Positions 1 to 7,194 of a stretch of DNA of 64,000 nt are shown in pieces. The notes beneath the pieces were generated by a model. That model made no database searches, was not told the DNA's origin, and was given only the letters and a program-made list of their open reading frames with translations. The stretch covers positions 496,001 to 560,000 of the forward strand of contig NZ_JAFEMB010000001.1 in assembly GCF_016892705.1 (NCBI RefSeq). Direction: 5' to 3'. This DNA is from Microvirga pudoricolor (GTDB taxonomy: Bacteria; Pseudomonadota; Alphaproteobacteria; Rhizobiales; Beijerinckiaceae). Each line of letters starts with the position of its first letter. Position 1 is the first letter of the stretch. The translations under genes and the position numbers were made by a program.

Positions 1-113
1 CGGAAGATCGTCTGGGCCATGAGGAGCTTGTAGAAATCCGTATCCAGAACGGACCGGACGATGGGGTCGATTTTCCAGGTATGGTTGTAGACCCTGGTCG
101 CGATGTCGGCCAT
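1..113 (-). CDS. pncB: Nicotinate phosphoribosyltransferase, N-terminal fragment cut by window edge
   Basis: Reading leftwards from an ATG at 113, the 37 visible codons encode a protein containing [15 protein letters not shown], the start of the nicotinate phosphoribosyltransferase (PncB) family. The enzyme joins nicotinate to PRPP to make nicotinate mononucleotide in cytosolic NAD salvage. The rest of the gene lies left of the window, so the catalytic histidine and C-terminal domain cannot be checked. The ATG follows GAGGAGT on the minus strand, a reasonable ribosome site. The next gene on this strand ends at a clear terminator, so pncB probably has its own promoter in 114-186. Confidence 0.8.
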   Translation of the reverse strand, partial: MADIATRVYNHTWKIDPIVRSVLDTDFYKLLMAQTIF

Positions 114-186
114 CGCTTACTCCTCACCATGACGGAAGCGGGACCATAGCGAAGCCCGGCTGTCCCGTGAAGGCTCCCCGACGCAT

Positions 187-216
187 GGAAAAGCCCTCTC
201 CCCTGCGGGAGAGGGC
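187..216 (-). terminator. Intrinsic terminator of the PPOX-family gene
   Basis: On the minus strand a perfect 10-bp stem (GCCCTCTCCC with GGGAGAGGGC, arms 193-202 and 207-216) with a four-base loop is followed by TTTT (189-192). It sits 25 bases past the stop of the gene at 241-750 and separates it from pncB. Confidence 0.85.
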
Positions 217-240
217 CGATCGAAGTCATGGATCGTGCGG

Positions 241-750
241 TCAGGCGTGCAGATCGACCTTCTTGTGGTCGCCGAGCTCGTTGGGCTGCTCGCCCGTCAG
301 AGCCGCCTTGGCGTAGCCGTAGATGTGCAGGACCGTGGAGGAGGGGCTGTCCCAATACTCGCCCTTCTGCGGGTGAACGCGCAGGAGAGCGATCTGGGGG
401 TCGTCCTTGCCCTTCGGGAACCAGGCCTTGAGCGGTTCGGACCACTTCTCGTCGATCTTGGCCTTGTCGCGCACGATCTCGGCCTTGCCGGAGACCGACA
501 CGTAATCCTGCTTGCCCGGATGGGAGAAGCCGAGATTGACCTGATTGTCGCGCGAGATCTCCGTCACCTTGGGAGAGGAGATCTCCGTGAAGAACCAGAG
601 ATCGCCGCTCTCGTCCACATCCTGGTTCCACATGGGTCGGCTGTGGAGGGTGCCGTCCGTATCGACGGTGGTCATCATCGCGACCTTTACGTCCTTGATG
701 AGCTCGTAGAGCTTCTTGGCGTCCGGGTTGCCATGGGTGTGGTCGTGCAT
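241..750 (-). CDS. Pyridoxamine 5'-phosphate oxidase-fold general stress protein
   Basis: This 169-residue protein has the split-barrel flavin-binding fold of the PPOX/general stress protein 26 family. Visible family hallmarks are the N-terminal AMMTTVDTDGTLHSRPM strand pair, DLWFFTEISSPKV near residues 50-62, and a C-terminal WDSPSS region. Such proteins bind FMN, F420 or heme; the substrate is unknown. The ATG at 750 has AAGGAG eight bases upstream. An EcfG-like promoter at 859-883 could drive it, in keeping with a general-stress role. It is probably a single-gene transcript ending at 187-216. Confidence 0.85.
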   Translation of the reverse strand: MHDHTHGNPDAKKLYELIKDVKVAMMTTVDTDGTLHSRPMWNQDVDESGDLWFFTEISSPKVTEISRDNQVNLGFSHPGKQDYVSVSGKAEIVRDKAKIDEKWSEPLKAWFPKGKDDPQIALLRVHPQKGEYWDSPSSTVLHIYGYAKAALTGEQPNELGDHKKVDLHA

Positions 751-858
751 GGAATACTCCTTCGATCTCGAACTGTTCGGGCGGGAGGACGCCGGATGCG
801 CCGGTTGGGCGCCTGTCGATGGCTGGGCGTTCTCCGGCCGGGCGAAAAGTATGGGAAC

Positions 859-883
859 AACGGGCCAAGCCCTCTTTGGTTCT
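859..883 (-). promoter_or_regulatory. EcfG-like general stress promoter upstream of the PPOX gene
   Basis: On the minus strand AGAAC (883-879), a 16-base spacer and CGTT (862-859) match the alphaproteobacterial EcfG consensus GGAAC-N16/17-cGTT with one mismatch. The predicted transcript would have a leader of about 100 bases before the start at 750. Seen as sequence; function inferred. Confidence 0.45.
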
Positions 884-990
884 CACTTTCTCCGCGCCCC
901 GACACCGACGCCCTTAACGAAACCGTTGTCGCCCTATACATGGCAGGGAACTGCCCATCAGATGCCCTATGCCGCGAGAGGAGTTCGAAG

Positions 991-2121
991 GTGGCCATCA
1001 GCCGTGAACATGTGTTGCAGGCGCTCTCCACGGTGCCGGTCGACGCCAGCGGAACGAATCTCGTCCAGTCGGGGCGCCTATCGGAAGTGCTCGTGGACGA
1101 TGCGGCTCGGGTCATGTTCTCGATCGCGATCCGACCCGCCGAGGCGGCGCTCATGGAGAAGGTCCGCCAGGCGGCCGAGAACGCCGTGCAGGGCCTGCCG
1201 GGCGTGAAGGGCGTCTTCATCAGCCTGACGGCGGACCGGCCGGCCGGTCCCGCCCAATCCCCTGCGCCCACGAGGCCACAGCCGGGTCCCGGCGCGGGCG
1301 CGGCTCCGTCGAAGTCCCAGCGCATCCCCGGGGTCCGGCACATCGTCGCCGTGGCGTCTGGCAAGGGTGGCGTCGGCAAGTCCACCACCGCCGTCAACCT
1401 CGCTCTCGGCCTGAAGGCCCTCGGCCTGAAGGTCGGACTTCTCGACGCCGACATCTACGGGCCGTCGGTTCCCAAGCTGCTCGGCATCCAGGGCAAGCCG
1501 AAGCTCCTGGAGGGTCGCATCCTGGAGCCCATGGAGGCTTATGGGCTCAAGGTCATGTCCATCGGCTTCCTGGTCGACGAGGAGGCCGCCATGATCTGGC
1601 GCGGCCCGATGGTCATGTCCGCCATCACCCAGATGCTGCGGGAGGTCGCCTGGAGCGACCTCGACATCCTGGTCGTGGACATGCCGCCGGGCACCGGCGA
1701 CGCCCAGCTCACCATGGCCCAGGCCACGCCCCTGGCGGGTGCGGTCATCGTGTCGACGCCCCAGGACCTGGCCTTGATCGACGCCCGCCGGGGCGTGGCG
1801 ATGTTCAAGCGGGTCGAGATCCCCATCCTCGGCATCGTCGAGAACATGGCCACCTTCGTGTGCCCGCATTGCGGACAGGCGTCTCCCATATTCGGTCATG
1901 GCGGCGCCCGCACGGAGGCCGGGCGACTCGGGGTGCCGTTCCTGGGCGAGGTGCCGCTCAACATGTCGATCCGGGAACTGTCGGACGCCGGGCGGCCTGT
2001 CGTGGCCAGCGATCCGGACGGGGACCATGCCGCTCTCTACATCGGAATGGCCCGGGAGATCTGGAACTCCGTCGCGGAAGGCGAGACCGCCCGGCCCACG
2101 CCCCGGATCGTGATTGAATAG
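991..2121 (+). CDS. apbC: ApbC/Mrp-family iron-sulfur cluster carrier ATPase
   Basis: Encodes 376 residues from a GTG at 991, chosen because GAGAGGAG lies just upstream and the product then starts like other Mrp proteins; the open frame runs further upstream without family similarity. Residues 1-80 form the MIP18/DUF59-type domain. A Pro/Ala-rich linker follows, then the deviant Walker A SGKGGVGKST (123-132) typical of Mrp/MinD ATPases. DMPPGTGD is the Walker B region, and the C291-x-x-C294 pair (CPHC) bridges an Fe-S cluster at the dimer interface. The family delivers Fe-S clusters to cytosolic apoproteins. mobA follows after two bases, so they are co-transcribed. Confidence 0.93.
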   Translation: MAISREHVLQALSTVPVDASGTNLVQSGRLSEVLVDDAARVMFSIAIRPAEAALMEKVRQAAENAVQGLPGVKGVFISLTADRPAGPAQSPAPTRPQPGPGAGAAPSKSQRIPGVRHIVAVASGKGGVGKSTTAVNLALGLKALGLKVGLLDADIYGPSVPKLLGIQGKPKLLEGRILEPMEAYGLKVMSIGFLVDEEAAMIWRGPMVMSAITQMLREVAWSDLDILVVDMPPGTGDAQLTMAQATPLAGAVIVSTPQDLALIDARRGVAMFKRVEIPILGIVENMATFVCPHCGQASPIFGHGGARTEAGRLGVPFLGEVPLNMSIRELSDAGRPVVASDPDGDHAALYIGMAREIWNSVAEGETARPTPRIVIE

Positions 2122-2123
2122 CC

Positions 2124-2768
2124 ATGGGGGACGCAGTCCCATGGACCCTGGGCGTCGTCCTGGCCGGAGGCCTTTCACGGCGCATGGGCGGCGGCGACAA
2201 GACGCTGTTGCCGCTTGCCGGAAAAACCCTCCTGGCGCATGTGCTGGAGCGGCTTGGGCCGCAATGCGCCGATCTGGCCGTCAATGCGAATGGCGATCCG
2301 GCCCGGTTCGCCGGGATGGACGAGACGATCCTGCCCGATCCCGTTCCGGGCCATCCTGGGCCCCTCGCCGGTATCCTGGCCGCTCTCGAATGGGCCTGCG
2401 ACCACCCGTCGAGGGCCTCATGGGTTGTGACTGTACCGGGGGATACGCCCTTCATCCCGGGGGATCTCGTCCTGCGTCTTCATCAGGGCCGCGTTGAGGC
2501 CGGGCGGCGGGTCGCCTGCGCTTCATCGGGCGGGCGGGCCCACCCGGCCGTCGGTCTGTGGCCCGTGACCCTGGGACACGGCCTGCGGGAGGGCATCCTG
2601 GCAGGAGAGCGCCGCGTAGGGGAATGGGCCCGAAGCCAAGGGTTGGCGGAGATCCCATGGCCGGATGCGCCAATCGATCCATTCTTCAACATCAATACTC
2701 CGGACGATCTGCGTGCAGCCGAGAGGTCGCTCGCGGCCCGGGAATGCGAGCCGGGGAGCCGATCGTGA
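2124..2768 (+). CDS. mobA: Molybdenum cofactor guanylyltransferase MobA
   Basis: This 214-residue cytosolic enzyme joins GMP from GTP to molybdopterin, making the guanine dinucleotide form used by DMSO-reductase-family enzymes. The nucleotide-binding signature VVLAGGLSRRMGGGDK spans residues 11-26. VPGDTPF is the metal-binding aspartate region, and NINTPDDL near the C terminus is typical of MobA. It starts two bases after apbC and its stop overlaps the GTG of the next gene, so the three genes form one operon. Its neighbours deal with Fe-S carriage and sulfur transfer, which molybdoenzyme maturation also needs. Confidence 0.93.
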   Translation: MGDAVPWTLGVVLAGGLSRRMGGGDKTLLPLAGKTLLAHVLERLGPQCADLAVNANGDPARFAGMDETILPDPVPGHPGPLAGILAALEWACDHPSRASWVVTVPGDTPFIPGDLVLRLHQGRVEAGRRVACASSGGRAHPAVGLWPVTLGHGLREGILAGERRVGEWARSQGLAEIPWPDAPIDPFFNINTPDDLRAAERSLAARECEPGSRS

Positions 2769-3037
2769 CCGAACTCGACCTGACGGGCCTGAAATGCCCC
2801 CTCCCCGTTCTCAAAACCCGCAAAGCGCTTCGTGGGCTGCGGCCGGGCGAGCGTCTGCGGGTGATCTGCACCGACCCGCTCGCCGCCATCGACATTCCCC
2901 ATATGGTCCAGGAACTGCGAGACCGCCTCGTGGAGCAGCACGCGGACGGTCCGAAGCTCAGTTTCGTGATCGAGCGCCACCAAGCCACGGAAAAAGGCCC
3001 GGACGATGCCGGGCCTTGGACTCTTAAGAACGCTTAG
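2765..3037 (+). CDS. TusA-family sulfurtransferase (SirA-like)
   Basis: A 90-residue protein starting at GTG 2765, which overlaps the mobA stop by four bases. The family signature LKCPLPVLKT holds the sulfur-accepting cysteine at residue 11 (CPxP). ICTDPLAAIDIPHM is the second conserved strand-helix of the fold. TusA-like proteins pass persulfide sulfur in the cytosol, for example to tRNA thiolation, molybdopterin or sulfur oxidation; which one cannot be told here, though linkage to mobA points to cofactor sulfuration. The last dozen codons are a tail whose DNA doubles as the terminator of the opposing csbD gene. Confidence 0.88.
   Translation: MTELDLTGLKCPLPVLKTRKALRGLRPGERLRVICTDPLAAIDIPHMVQELRDRLVEQHADGPKLSFVIERHQATEKGPDDAGPWTLKNA
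2991..3017 (-). terminator. Intrinsic terminator of csbD, embedded in the tusA-like gene
   Basis: On the minus strand a perfect 9-bp stem AAGGCCCGG/CCGGGCCTT (arms 2994-3002 and 3009-3017, six-base loop) runs into TTTTT (2991-2995). It lies 23 bases past the csbD-like stop at 3040 and entirely within the coding end of the convergent tusA-like gene. Confidence 0.85.
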
Positions 3038-3039
3038 AG

Positions 3040-3219
3040 TCAGTCGCGGTTGTTGCGAACCGAGTCCTTGAGGCCGCCGACGGTGTTCTGAACCCGGCCC
3101 TCGGCCTTGTCCATCTTGCCTTCGGCTTCCATCTTGGAATCGCCCAGCACCTTGCCGGCGGCTTCCTTGATGCTGCCCTTGATGTTCTTCAGGCTGCCTT
3201 TGACGCGATCGTCGTCCAT
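3040..3219 (-). CDS. CsbD-family stress response protein
   Basis: Encodes 59 residues from the ATG at 3219, which has AGAGGAG eight bases upstream; an in-frame start at 3255 lacks a ribosome site. The hydrophilic, Lys/Glu/Gly-rich sequence with repeated GxxKxxxG patterns (VKGSLKNIKGSIKEAAGKV) is typical of CsbD, a small helix-forming protein induced by general stress. Its biochemical role is unknown. An EcfG-like promoter at 3254-3278 and the terminator at 2991-3017 make it a complete single-gene unit. Confidence 0.9.
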   Translation of the reverse strand: MDDDRVKGSLKNIKGSIKEAAGKVLGDSKMEAEGKMDKAEGRVQNTVGGLKDSVRNNRD

Positions 3220-3253
3220 CGTAAATCTCCTCTGTAAAACAGCATGGCTGAAC

Positions 3254-3278
3254 AACGCGCATCATCCGGGAGGGTTGC
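3254..3278 (-). promoter_or_regulatory. EcfG-like promoter of csbD
   Basis: On the minus strand GCAAC (3278-3274), 16 bases, then CGTT (3257-3254): one mismatch to the EcfG consensus. The predicted transcription start near 3246 leaves a leader of about 27 bases before the csbD ATG at 3219, an ideal distance. Confidence 0.6.
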
Positions 3279-3312
3279 ATGGTCGCCGGCAAGCAAATCT
3301 TGTGTAATCGCA

Positions 3313-3337
3313 GGAACTCGTAACGGTACTTTGCGTT
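3313..3337 (+). promoter_or_regulatory. Consensus EcfG promoter towards the histidine kinase
   Basis: GGAAC (3313-3317), exactly 16 bases, then CGTT (3334-3337), a full match to the EcfG consensus. It faces the small frame at 3439 and the kinase at 3599, suggesting the kinase belongs to the general stress regulon. Confidence 0.65.
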
Positions 3338-3598
3338 ATTGCGGCCCGTACAACTATAGATAGATTAGTCCAGGGTTCGGATAGACCCGACGCGATCGGA
3401 AATTTTCCCCTGGTACCTCTCTAAACGGAGAGGTGACGATGTTTCGCACGCCCCCATACTTCACAAGCATCCTCGGCAGAGCCCTTGGGATAGGGGACGG
3501 CGGGACCATCCTGTTCTCTGCCGCGGAACAGTCGCCGGTGCTGCCTTCATGGGCTGCCGGGGTGTCGACTGGGTGCATCGCTATTCAATGGGCTGACG

Positions 3599-4408
3599 GT
3601 GTCGGATCATTCAGGCTATTCCAACAGGCACGGGGTTGCTTCGCCCGACCCGTCGCCGGCGCGTGGCCGGCTACCGCGACAAACCTGCCCGGCCCCCCTC
3701 GCCGGGGAGCGCTTCCAGGCCGACTACATCTCGCTGCTAGCCCACCAGTTGATCACGCCCCTGTCGACGATCTCGTCGTCGACGCAGAGCATGATCCGTC
3801 GAGCCGGCCAGATGAGCGAAAGCGACATCCGGTCCCGCGCCGAGAAGATCAAGCGTGCGGTCGGTCGGCTGACCGAAATCATCGAGAACATCCTGGCCCA
3901 TACGCGAGCCACTTCGGGCGCCATGGTCCTCGACGTCCATGATTTCGATCTGAACGGAATGGTGCGCCGGGTCTGCGACTATCATCACGACGAGCATCCG
4001 TCGCACCCGTTCGAGGTGGCGATCGACCCACTGCCCGACAGATACAAGGGCGATCCCCTCCTGCTGGAGCAGGTGTTCATCATCGTCCTGTCGAACGCCA
4101 TCAAATATTCGCCCGTGGATTGCCCGATCCGCATCGCGGGAGACAAAGGAGATGGCGCGATCGCAATCTCCGTGCGGGATCAAGGGATCGGCGTCCTCGC
4201 CGAGGACCTGCCTCATCTCACGCAGCCTTTCTTTCGCGGCCGCAACGCGAAGCACATGCCGGGCACCGGGCTCGGCTTGAGCCTCGCAAGCCACATTCTC
4301 GACCTGCACGGCGGCAGCTTGAGGGTTGAGAGCCGCGAGGGTCAGGGCACGACCGTCAGTATCATCCTGCCGACAGTGCAGACTTTCAACGCCGGCGGCG
4401 GGATCTGA
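3599..4408 (+). CDS. Sensor histidine kinase, soluble, lacking a recognisable sensor domain
   Basis: A 269-residue HisKA/HATPase_c protein. The phospho-acceptor box is LLAHQLITPLSTI (His49). The N box is EQVFIIVLSNAIKYSP, G1 is VRDQGIGV, F is PFFRG and G2 is GTGLGLSLA. No transmembrane segment or signal peptide is visible, so it should be cytosolic. The N-terminal 40 residues are Pro/Arg-rich and match no sensor domain known to me. The start is uncertain: GTG 3599 has no strong ribosome site, while ATG 3439 in another frame does, so a sequencing or real frameshift may hide a longer N terminus. No response regulator is adjacent; the gene converges on the urocanase-like gene. Confidence 0.75.
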   Translation: MSDHSGYSNRHGVASPDPSPARGRLPRQTCPAPLAGERFQADYISLLAHQLITPLSTISSSTQSMIRRAGQMSESDIRSRAEKIKRAVGRLTEIIENILAHTRATSGAMVLDVHDFDLNGMVRRVCDYHHDEHPSHPFEVAIDPLPDRYKGDPLLLEQVFIIVLSNAIKYSPVDCPIRIAGDKGDGAIAISVRDQGIGVLAEDLPHLTQPFFRGRNAKHMPGTGLGLSLASHILDLHGGSLRVESREGQGTTVSIILPTVQTFNAGGGI

Positions 4409-4415
4409 GCGGCCT

Positions 4416-6077
4416 CTAGAGCCGGATGTGACGGATGCCCTTTTCTTCAGCCTCGTCTAGGGCGTCCTCGTAGCCCGCATCGGCGTAGCGCATGATGCCG
4501 AGCGAGGTGTCGTTGTCGAGCGCGGAGGACAGCCGGTCAGCCGCCGCCGCCGTGCCATCGGCCACGAGCGTCACGCCCGCCGAGGTCATGTACCCGGCAT
4601 AGCCGCCTCCCCCCGAATGCACGGCAACGAGATCCGCCATGGAGGAACACAGGGCCATGGCATCGAGGAGAGGCCAATCCGCGATGGCGTCCGAACCGTC
4701 GCGCATGTTTTCGGTCATGATGTTGGGATGCGCCATCGCGCCCGCGTCGAGGTGATCGCGCGAAAAGGCGACCGGGCCTTTCAGCCGTCCGTCCGCCACC
4801 ATGCGGTTCACGGCCAGGGCCACCTGCGTCCGCGCCCCGTGCCCCAACCAGGCGATGCGCGCCGGAAGCCCCTCGAAAGGCACGTTTTCCCGGGCGAGCC
4901 TGATCCAGTTCGACACGATCCGGTTGTCCGGAAAGCTTTCGAGGACATAATCGTCGATCATCCGGATGTCGTCGGGATCGCCGGACAGAGCCATCCAGCG
5001 AAACGGCCCGATGGCGCGGGCAAACAGAGGCCTCAGATAGGCTTCCGTGAAGATGGGAATGTCGAAGGCGTTCTCGACGCCGCCGTTCTTCGCATGCGTG
5101 CGGATCAGGTTGCCGTTGTCGAAGACCACCGAGCCCTTGGACTGGAAGGCCAGCATGGCGCGAACATGACGGATGATGCTGTCCCGGCTCGCCGCCATGA
5201 GCCGACCCGGATCGGCGTTGCGAAGCTCGCGAACCTCATCGAGCGTGAAGCCGGAGGGCACGTAGCCGTAGACGAGGTCGTGCGCGGCAGTCTGATCCGT
5301 CACGATATCGGGCACGATGCCGCGCCGCTCGATCTCAGGATAGATGTCCGCCGCGTTGCCGACGAGCGCCACGGAGATCGGCTCGTAGGCCGCCCTTGCC
5401 GTCTCGATCATGGCGAGAGCCTCATCGAGATCGCCTGTCACATGATCGACGTAGCCGATGCTGCGGCGCTTCTCGGCCCTCTCGGGGTCGACCTCGACCG
5501 CCAGGATCGCGGCATTGGCCATCCGGCCCGCCAGCGGCTGCGCCCCGCCCATGCCGCCGAGGCCCGCCGTCAGGATGAAGCGGCCGCGCAGGTCGCCGCC
5601 GAAGCTCTGCTCGGCGATGCGCATGAAGATCTCGTAGGTGCCCTGAATGACGCCCTGGCTGCCGATATACTGCCAGGCCCCTGCCGTGAGCCCGCCCCAG
5701 CAGATGAGGCCCTTCTTCTCGAGAGCGTAGAAGATCTCCGCTTTCGCCCACTGGCCGACGATGTTGCAGTTCGCCATGATGACCAGCGGCGCTTGCCTGT
5801 GAGTCCTCAGAACCCCGATGGGCTTGCCGGACTGGATGACGAGCGTTTCGTCTTCCTCCAAGGTCTTCAGGGTTCGGACGATGGCGTCATGGGCGGCCCA
5901 GTTGCGGGCCGCCTTGCCGAGCGCCGCATAGACGACGAGGTTGTCCGGATCCTCTCCCACCGATAGAACGTTCTCGAGAAGGCGAAGCAGCGCCTCCTGG
6001 CGCCAGCCCTTGCAGCGCAATTCGTTGCCGCCCGGCACTGGAAAACGGGCATGGCGGGAGGGGGGACGGTTCGCCAT
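4416..6077 (-). CDS. Urocanase-family enzyme, predicted thiourocanate hydratase
   Basis: This 553-residue protein is a full-length urocanase homologue: the NAD-binding region AGLGGMGGAQPLAGR (171-185), IGSQGVIQGTYE and RDHLDAGA are intact. Substrate-pocket positions differ from ordinary HutU. The usual YGQMTAGSW is WGGLTAGAW, ICWLG is IAWLG (Ala409 in place of the conserved cysteine), and HHGGGVGMG is HSGGGGYAG. Urocanases hydrate urocanate using NAD as electrophile. With a MIO-less lyase and a DUF917 protein in the same operon it most likely hydrates 2-thiourocanate to a thiohydantoin propionate. No hutH, hutI or hutG is present nearby. It is the last gene of the nine-gene operon, ten bases after the DUF917 gene. 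Confidence 0.85.
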   Translation of the reverse strand: MANRPPSRHARFPVPGGNELRCKGWRQEALLRLLENVLSVGEDPDNLVVYAALGKAARNWAAHDAIVRTLKTLEEDETLVIQSGKPIGVLRTHRQAPLVIMANCNIVGQWAKAEIFYALEKKGLICWGGLTAGAWQYIGSQGVIQGTYEIFMRIAEQSFGGDLRGRFILTAGLGGMGGAQPLAGRMANAAILAVEVDPERAEKRRSIGYVDHVTGDLDEALAMIETARAAYEPISVALVGNAADIYPEIERRGIVPDIVTDQTAAHDLVYGYVPSGFTLDEVRELRNADPGRLMAASRDSIIRHVRAMLAFQSKGSVVFDNGNLIRTHAKNGGVENAFDIPIFTEAYLRPLFARAIGPFRWMALSGDPDDIRMIDDYVLESFPDNRIVSNWIRLARENVPFEGLPARIAWLGHGARTQVALAVNRMVADGRLKGPVAFSRDHLDAGAMAHPNIMTENMRDGSDAIADWPLLDAMALCSSMADLVAVHSGGGGYAGYMTSAGVTLVADGTAAAADRLSSALDNDTSLGIMRYADAGYEDALDEAEEKGIRHIRL

Positions 6078-6087
6078 CGGATCTTCC

Positions 6088-7179
6088 TTACTTCGCGAGG
6101 GCGTAGGACGCGATCTCGATGCCCATGGCCTTCTCGACCGCCGGGTAGACGGAGGGGTCGAGAACGCTCGACGAGAGGGGAATCACAGTCTTGGGCACAT
6201 GCAGCACGAAGATCCTCTGGCCGACGTGGAGCTGACCGACGCTGAGCGGCTCGCCGTTCGGATCGAGCGACGTGATCACGTCCGGGAAGGTGGCGATGCG
6301 CCTGCCCTCGCCGTCATCCACGGCCATGTACTCGTTCATCACGTGCAGGGTCGATGTGCGGCCGCCTTCCTTGAGGGTGATCGTGCCGATGTCGAAGGCC
6401 TCGCGGGTATAGGTCACGTCCTTGGCGACGATCTCGCCCTCGACGAGGATGGAGCCGCCGGTCGTCTTGCAGATCGTGTCGATGACCGCGTGCCCACCCC
6501 TGGCCTCCGCCGCGATGATCGCCTCGCCGAGCCTGAGCGCGAGCGAAATGCCGCCCAAGGCCGCGTGCTGCCTCACATAGGAGGCGCGCACGGGATTGCG
6601 GCAGCTCGCGATGAAGCCGCCCGACATGTCGGACGCCGTGCGCAGGATCGGCGAGACCTTGGCGGTTGCGCCCTTGACCACGAGCTCGATGTAGCGGTTC
6701 TCGTCCCGGTTGCCGCCGACCGCGGTTTGAATCATTCGTTCCGGCGAACCTGCGAGGCCGATGGACCCCATGTCGCCCGTCGGATGTGCCCGGATATCGC
6801 CCACGGCGTCCACGACCTTGGTGCCCATGACGGCCGAGGGGAGCCAGGCGTTGAGCGTGGACGAGCGGCCGTTCTGGCCGATGATCAGACCGGAGAGCTT
6901 CTCGCCGAGTTCCTTCTCCAGGAGCTGCGCGGCTCTCACGTAGTCGATGCCTTGCATCTCCCACGCGGTCGTGCCCGCGGGCGCCCCGATGGCGGCCGCC
7001 GTCGCGATCCAGGCATCCTCCGGCAACTCCTCGACGGCCACGAGTTCCGGCTTGCCGACCCGGCAGGCGGCCGTGCCGAGCATGCGGCCGTGATCCGCCC
7101 AGCCGCCGCCGCCCGCCGCGTAGACGGAGCCGCCCTTCACGGCCGCCTCGACGTCCTTTTCGGTGAGAATGCGCCCCAT
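6088..7179 (-). CDS. DUF917-family protein, predicted thiohydantoin desulfurase
   Basis: The 363-residue product carries the DUF917 pattern: a glycine-rich N-terminal part (VYAAGGGGWADHG), then SGLIIGQNGRSSTLNAWL, GDIRAHPTGDMGSIGLAG and a C-terminal ligand-binding part. DUF917 proteins are cytosolic and often sit beside hydantoinases. In the reconstituted ergothioneine pathway a DUF917 enzyme removes sulfur from 3-(5-oxo-2-thioxoimidazolidin-4-yl)propionate to give the hydantoin. That role is inferred here from operon context. The gene lies between the carbamoylase and the urocanase-like gene with gaps of 15 and 10 bases. Confidence 0.82.
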   Translation of the reverse strand: MGRILTEKDVEAAVKGGSVYAAGGGGWADHGRMLGTAACRVGKPELVAVEELPEDAWIATAAAIGAPAGTTAWEMQGIDYVRAAQLLEKELGEKLSGLIIGQNGRSSTLNAWLPSAVMGTKVVDAVGDIRAHPTGDMGSIGLAGSPERMIQTAVGGNRDENRYIELVVKGATAKVSPILRTASDMSGGFIASCRNPVRASYVRQHAALGGISLALRLGEAIIAAEARGGHAVIDTICKTTGGSILVEGEIVAKDVTYTREAFDIGTITLKEGGRTSTLHVMNEYMAVDDGEGRRIATFPDVITSLDPNGEPLSVGQLHVGQRIFVLHVPKTVIPLSSSVLDPSVYPAVEKAMGIEIASYALAK

Positions 7180-7194
7180 GATCGTTGTCTTTCC

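Larger units (their letters stand above)
3220..3598. other. Divergent regulatory region between csbD and the histidine kinase gene
   Basis: This 379-base stretch carries two divergent EcfG-like promoters (entries 3254-3278 and 3313-3337). It also holds a possible small reading frame from ATG 3439, preceded by GGAGAGGTG, that runs in a different frame from the kinase and overlaps it to 3942. I could not assign the small frame to a family, and it may be an N-terminal part of the kinase displaced by a frameshift. Confidence 0.5.

Noticed and set aside
235..990. Upstream extension of the apbC frame
   Set aside because: Overlaps the PPOX gene on the other strand and carries no Mrp-like sequence; GTG 991 has the ribosome site.
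3354..3578. Minus-strand frame of 74 codons between csbD and the kinase
   Set aside because: No ribosome site or recognisable features, and it runs through the plus-strand promoter region.
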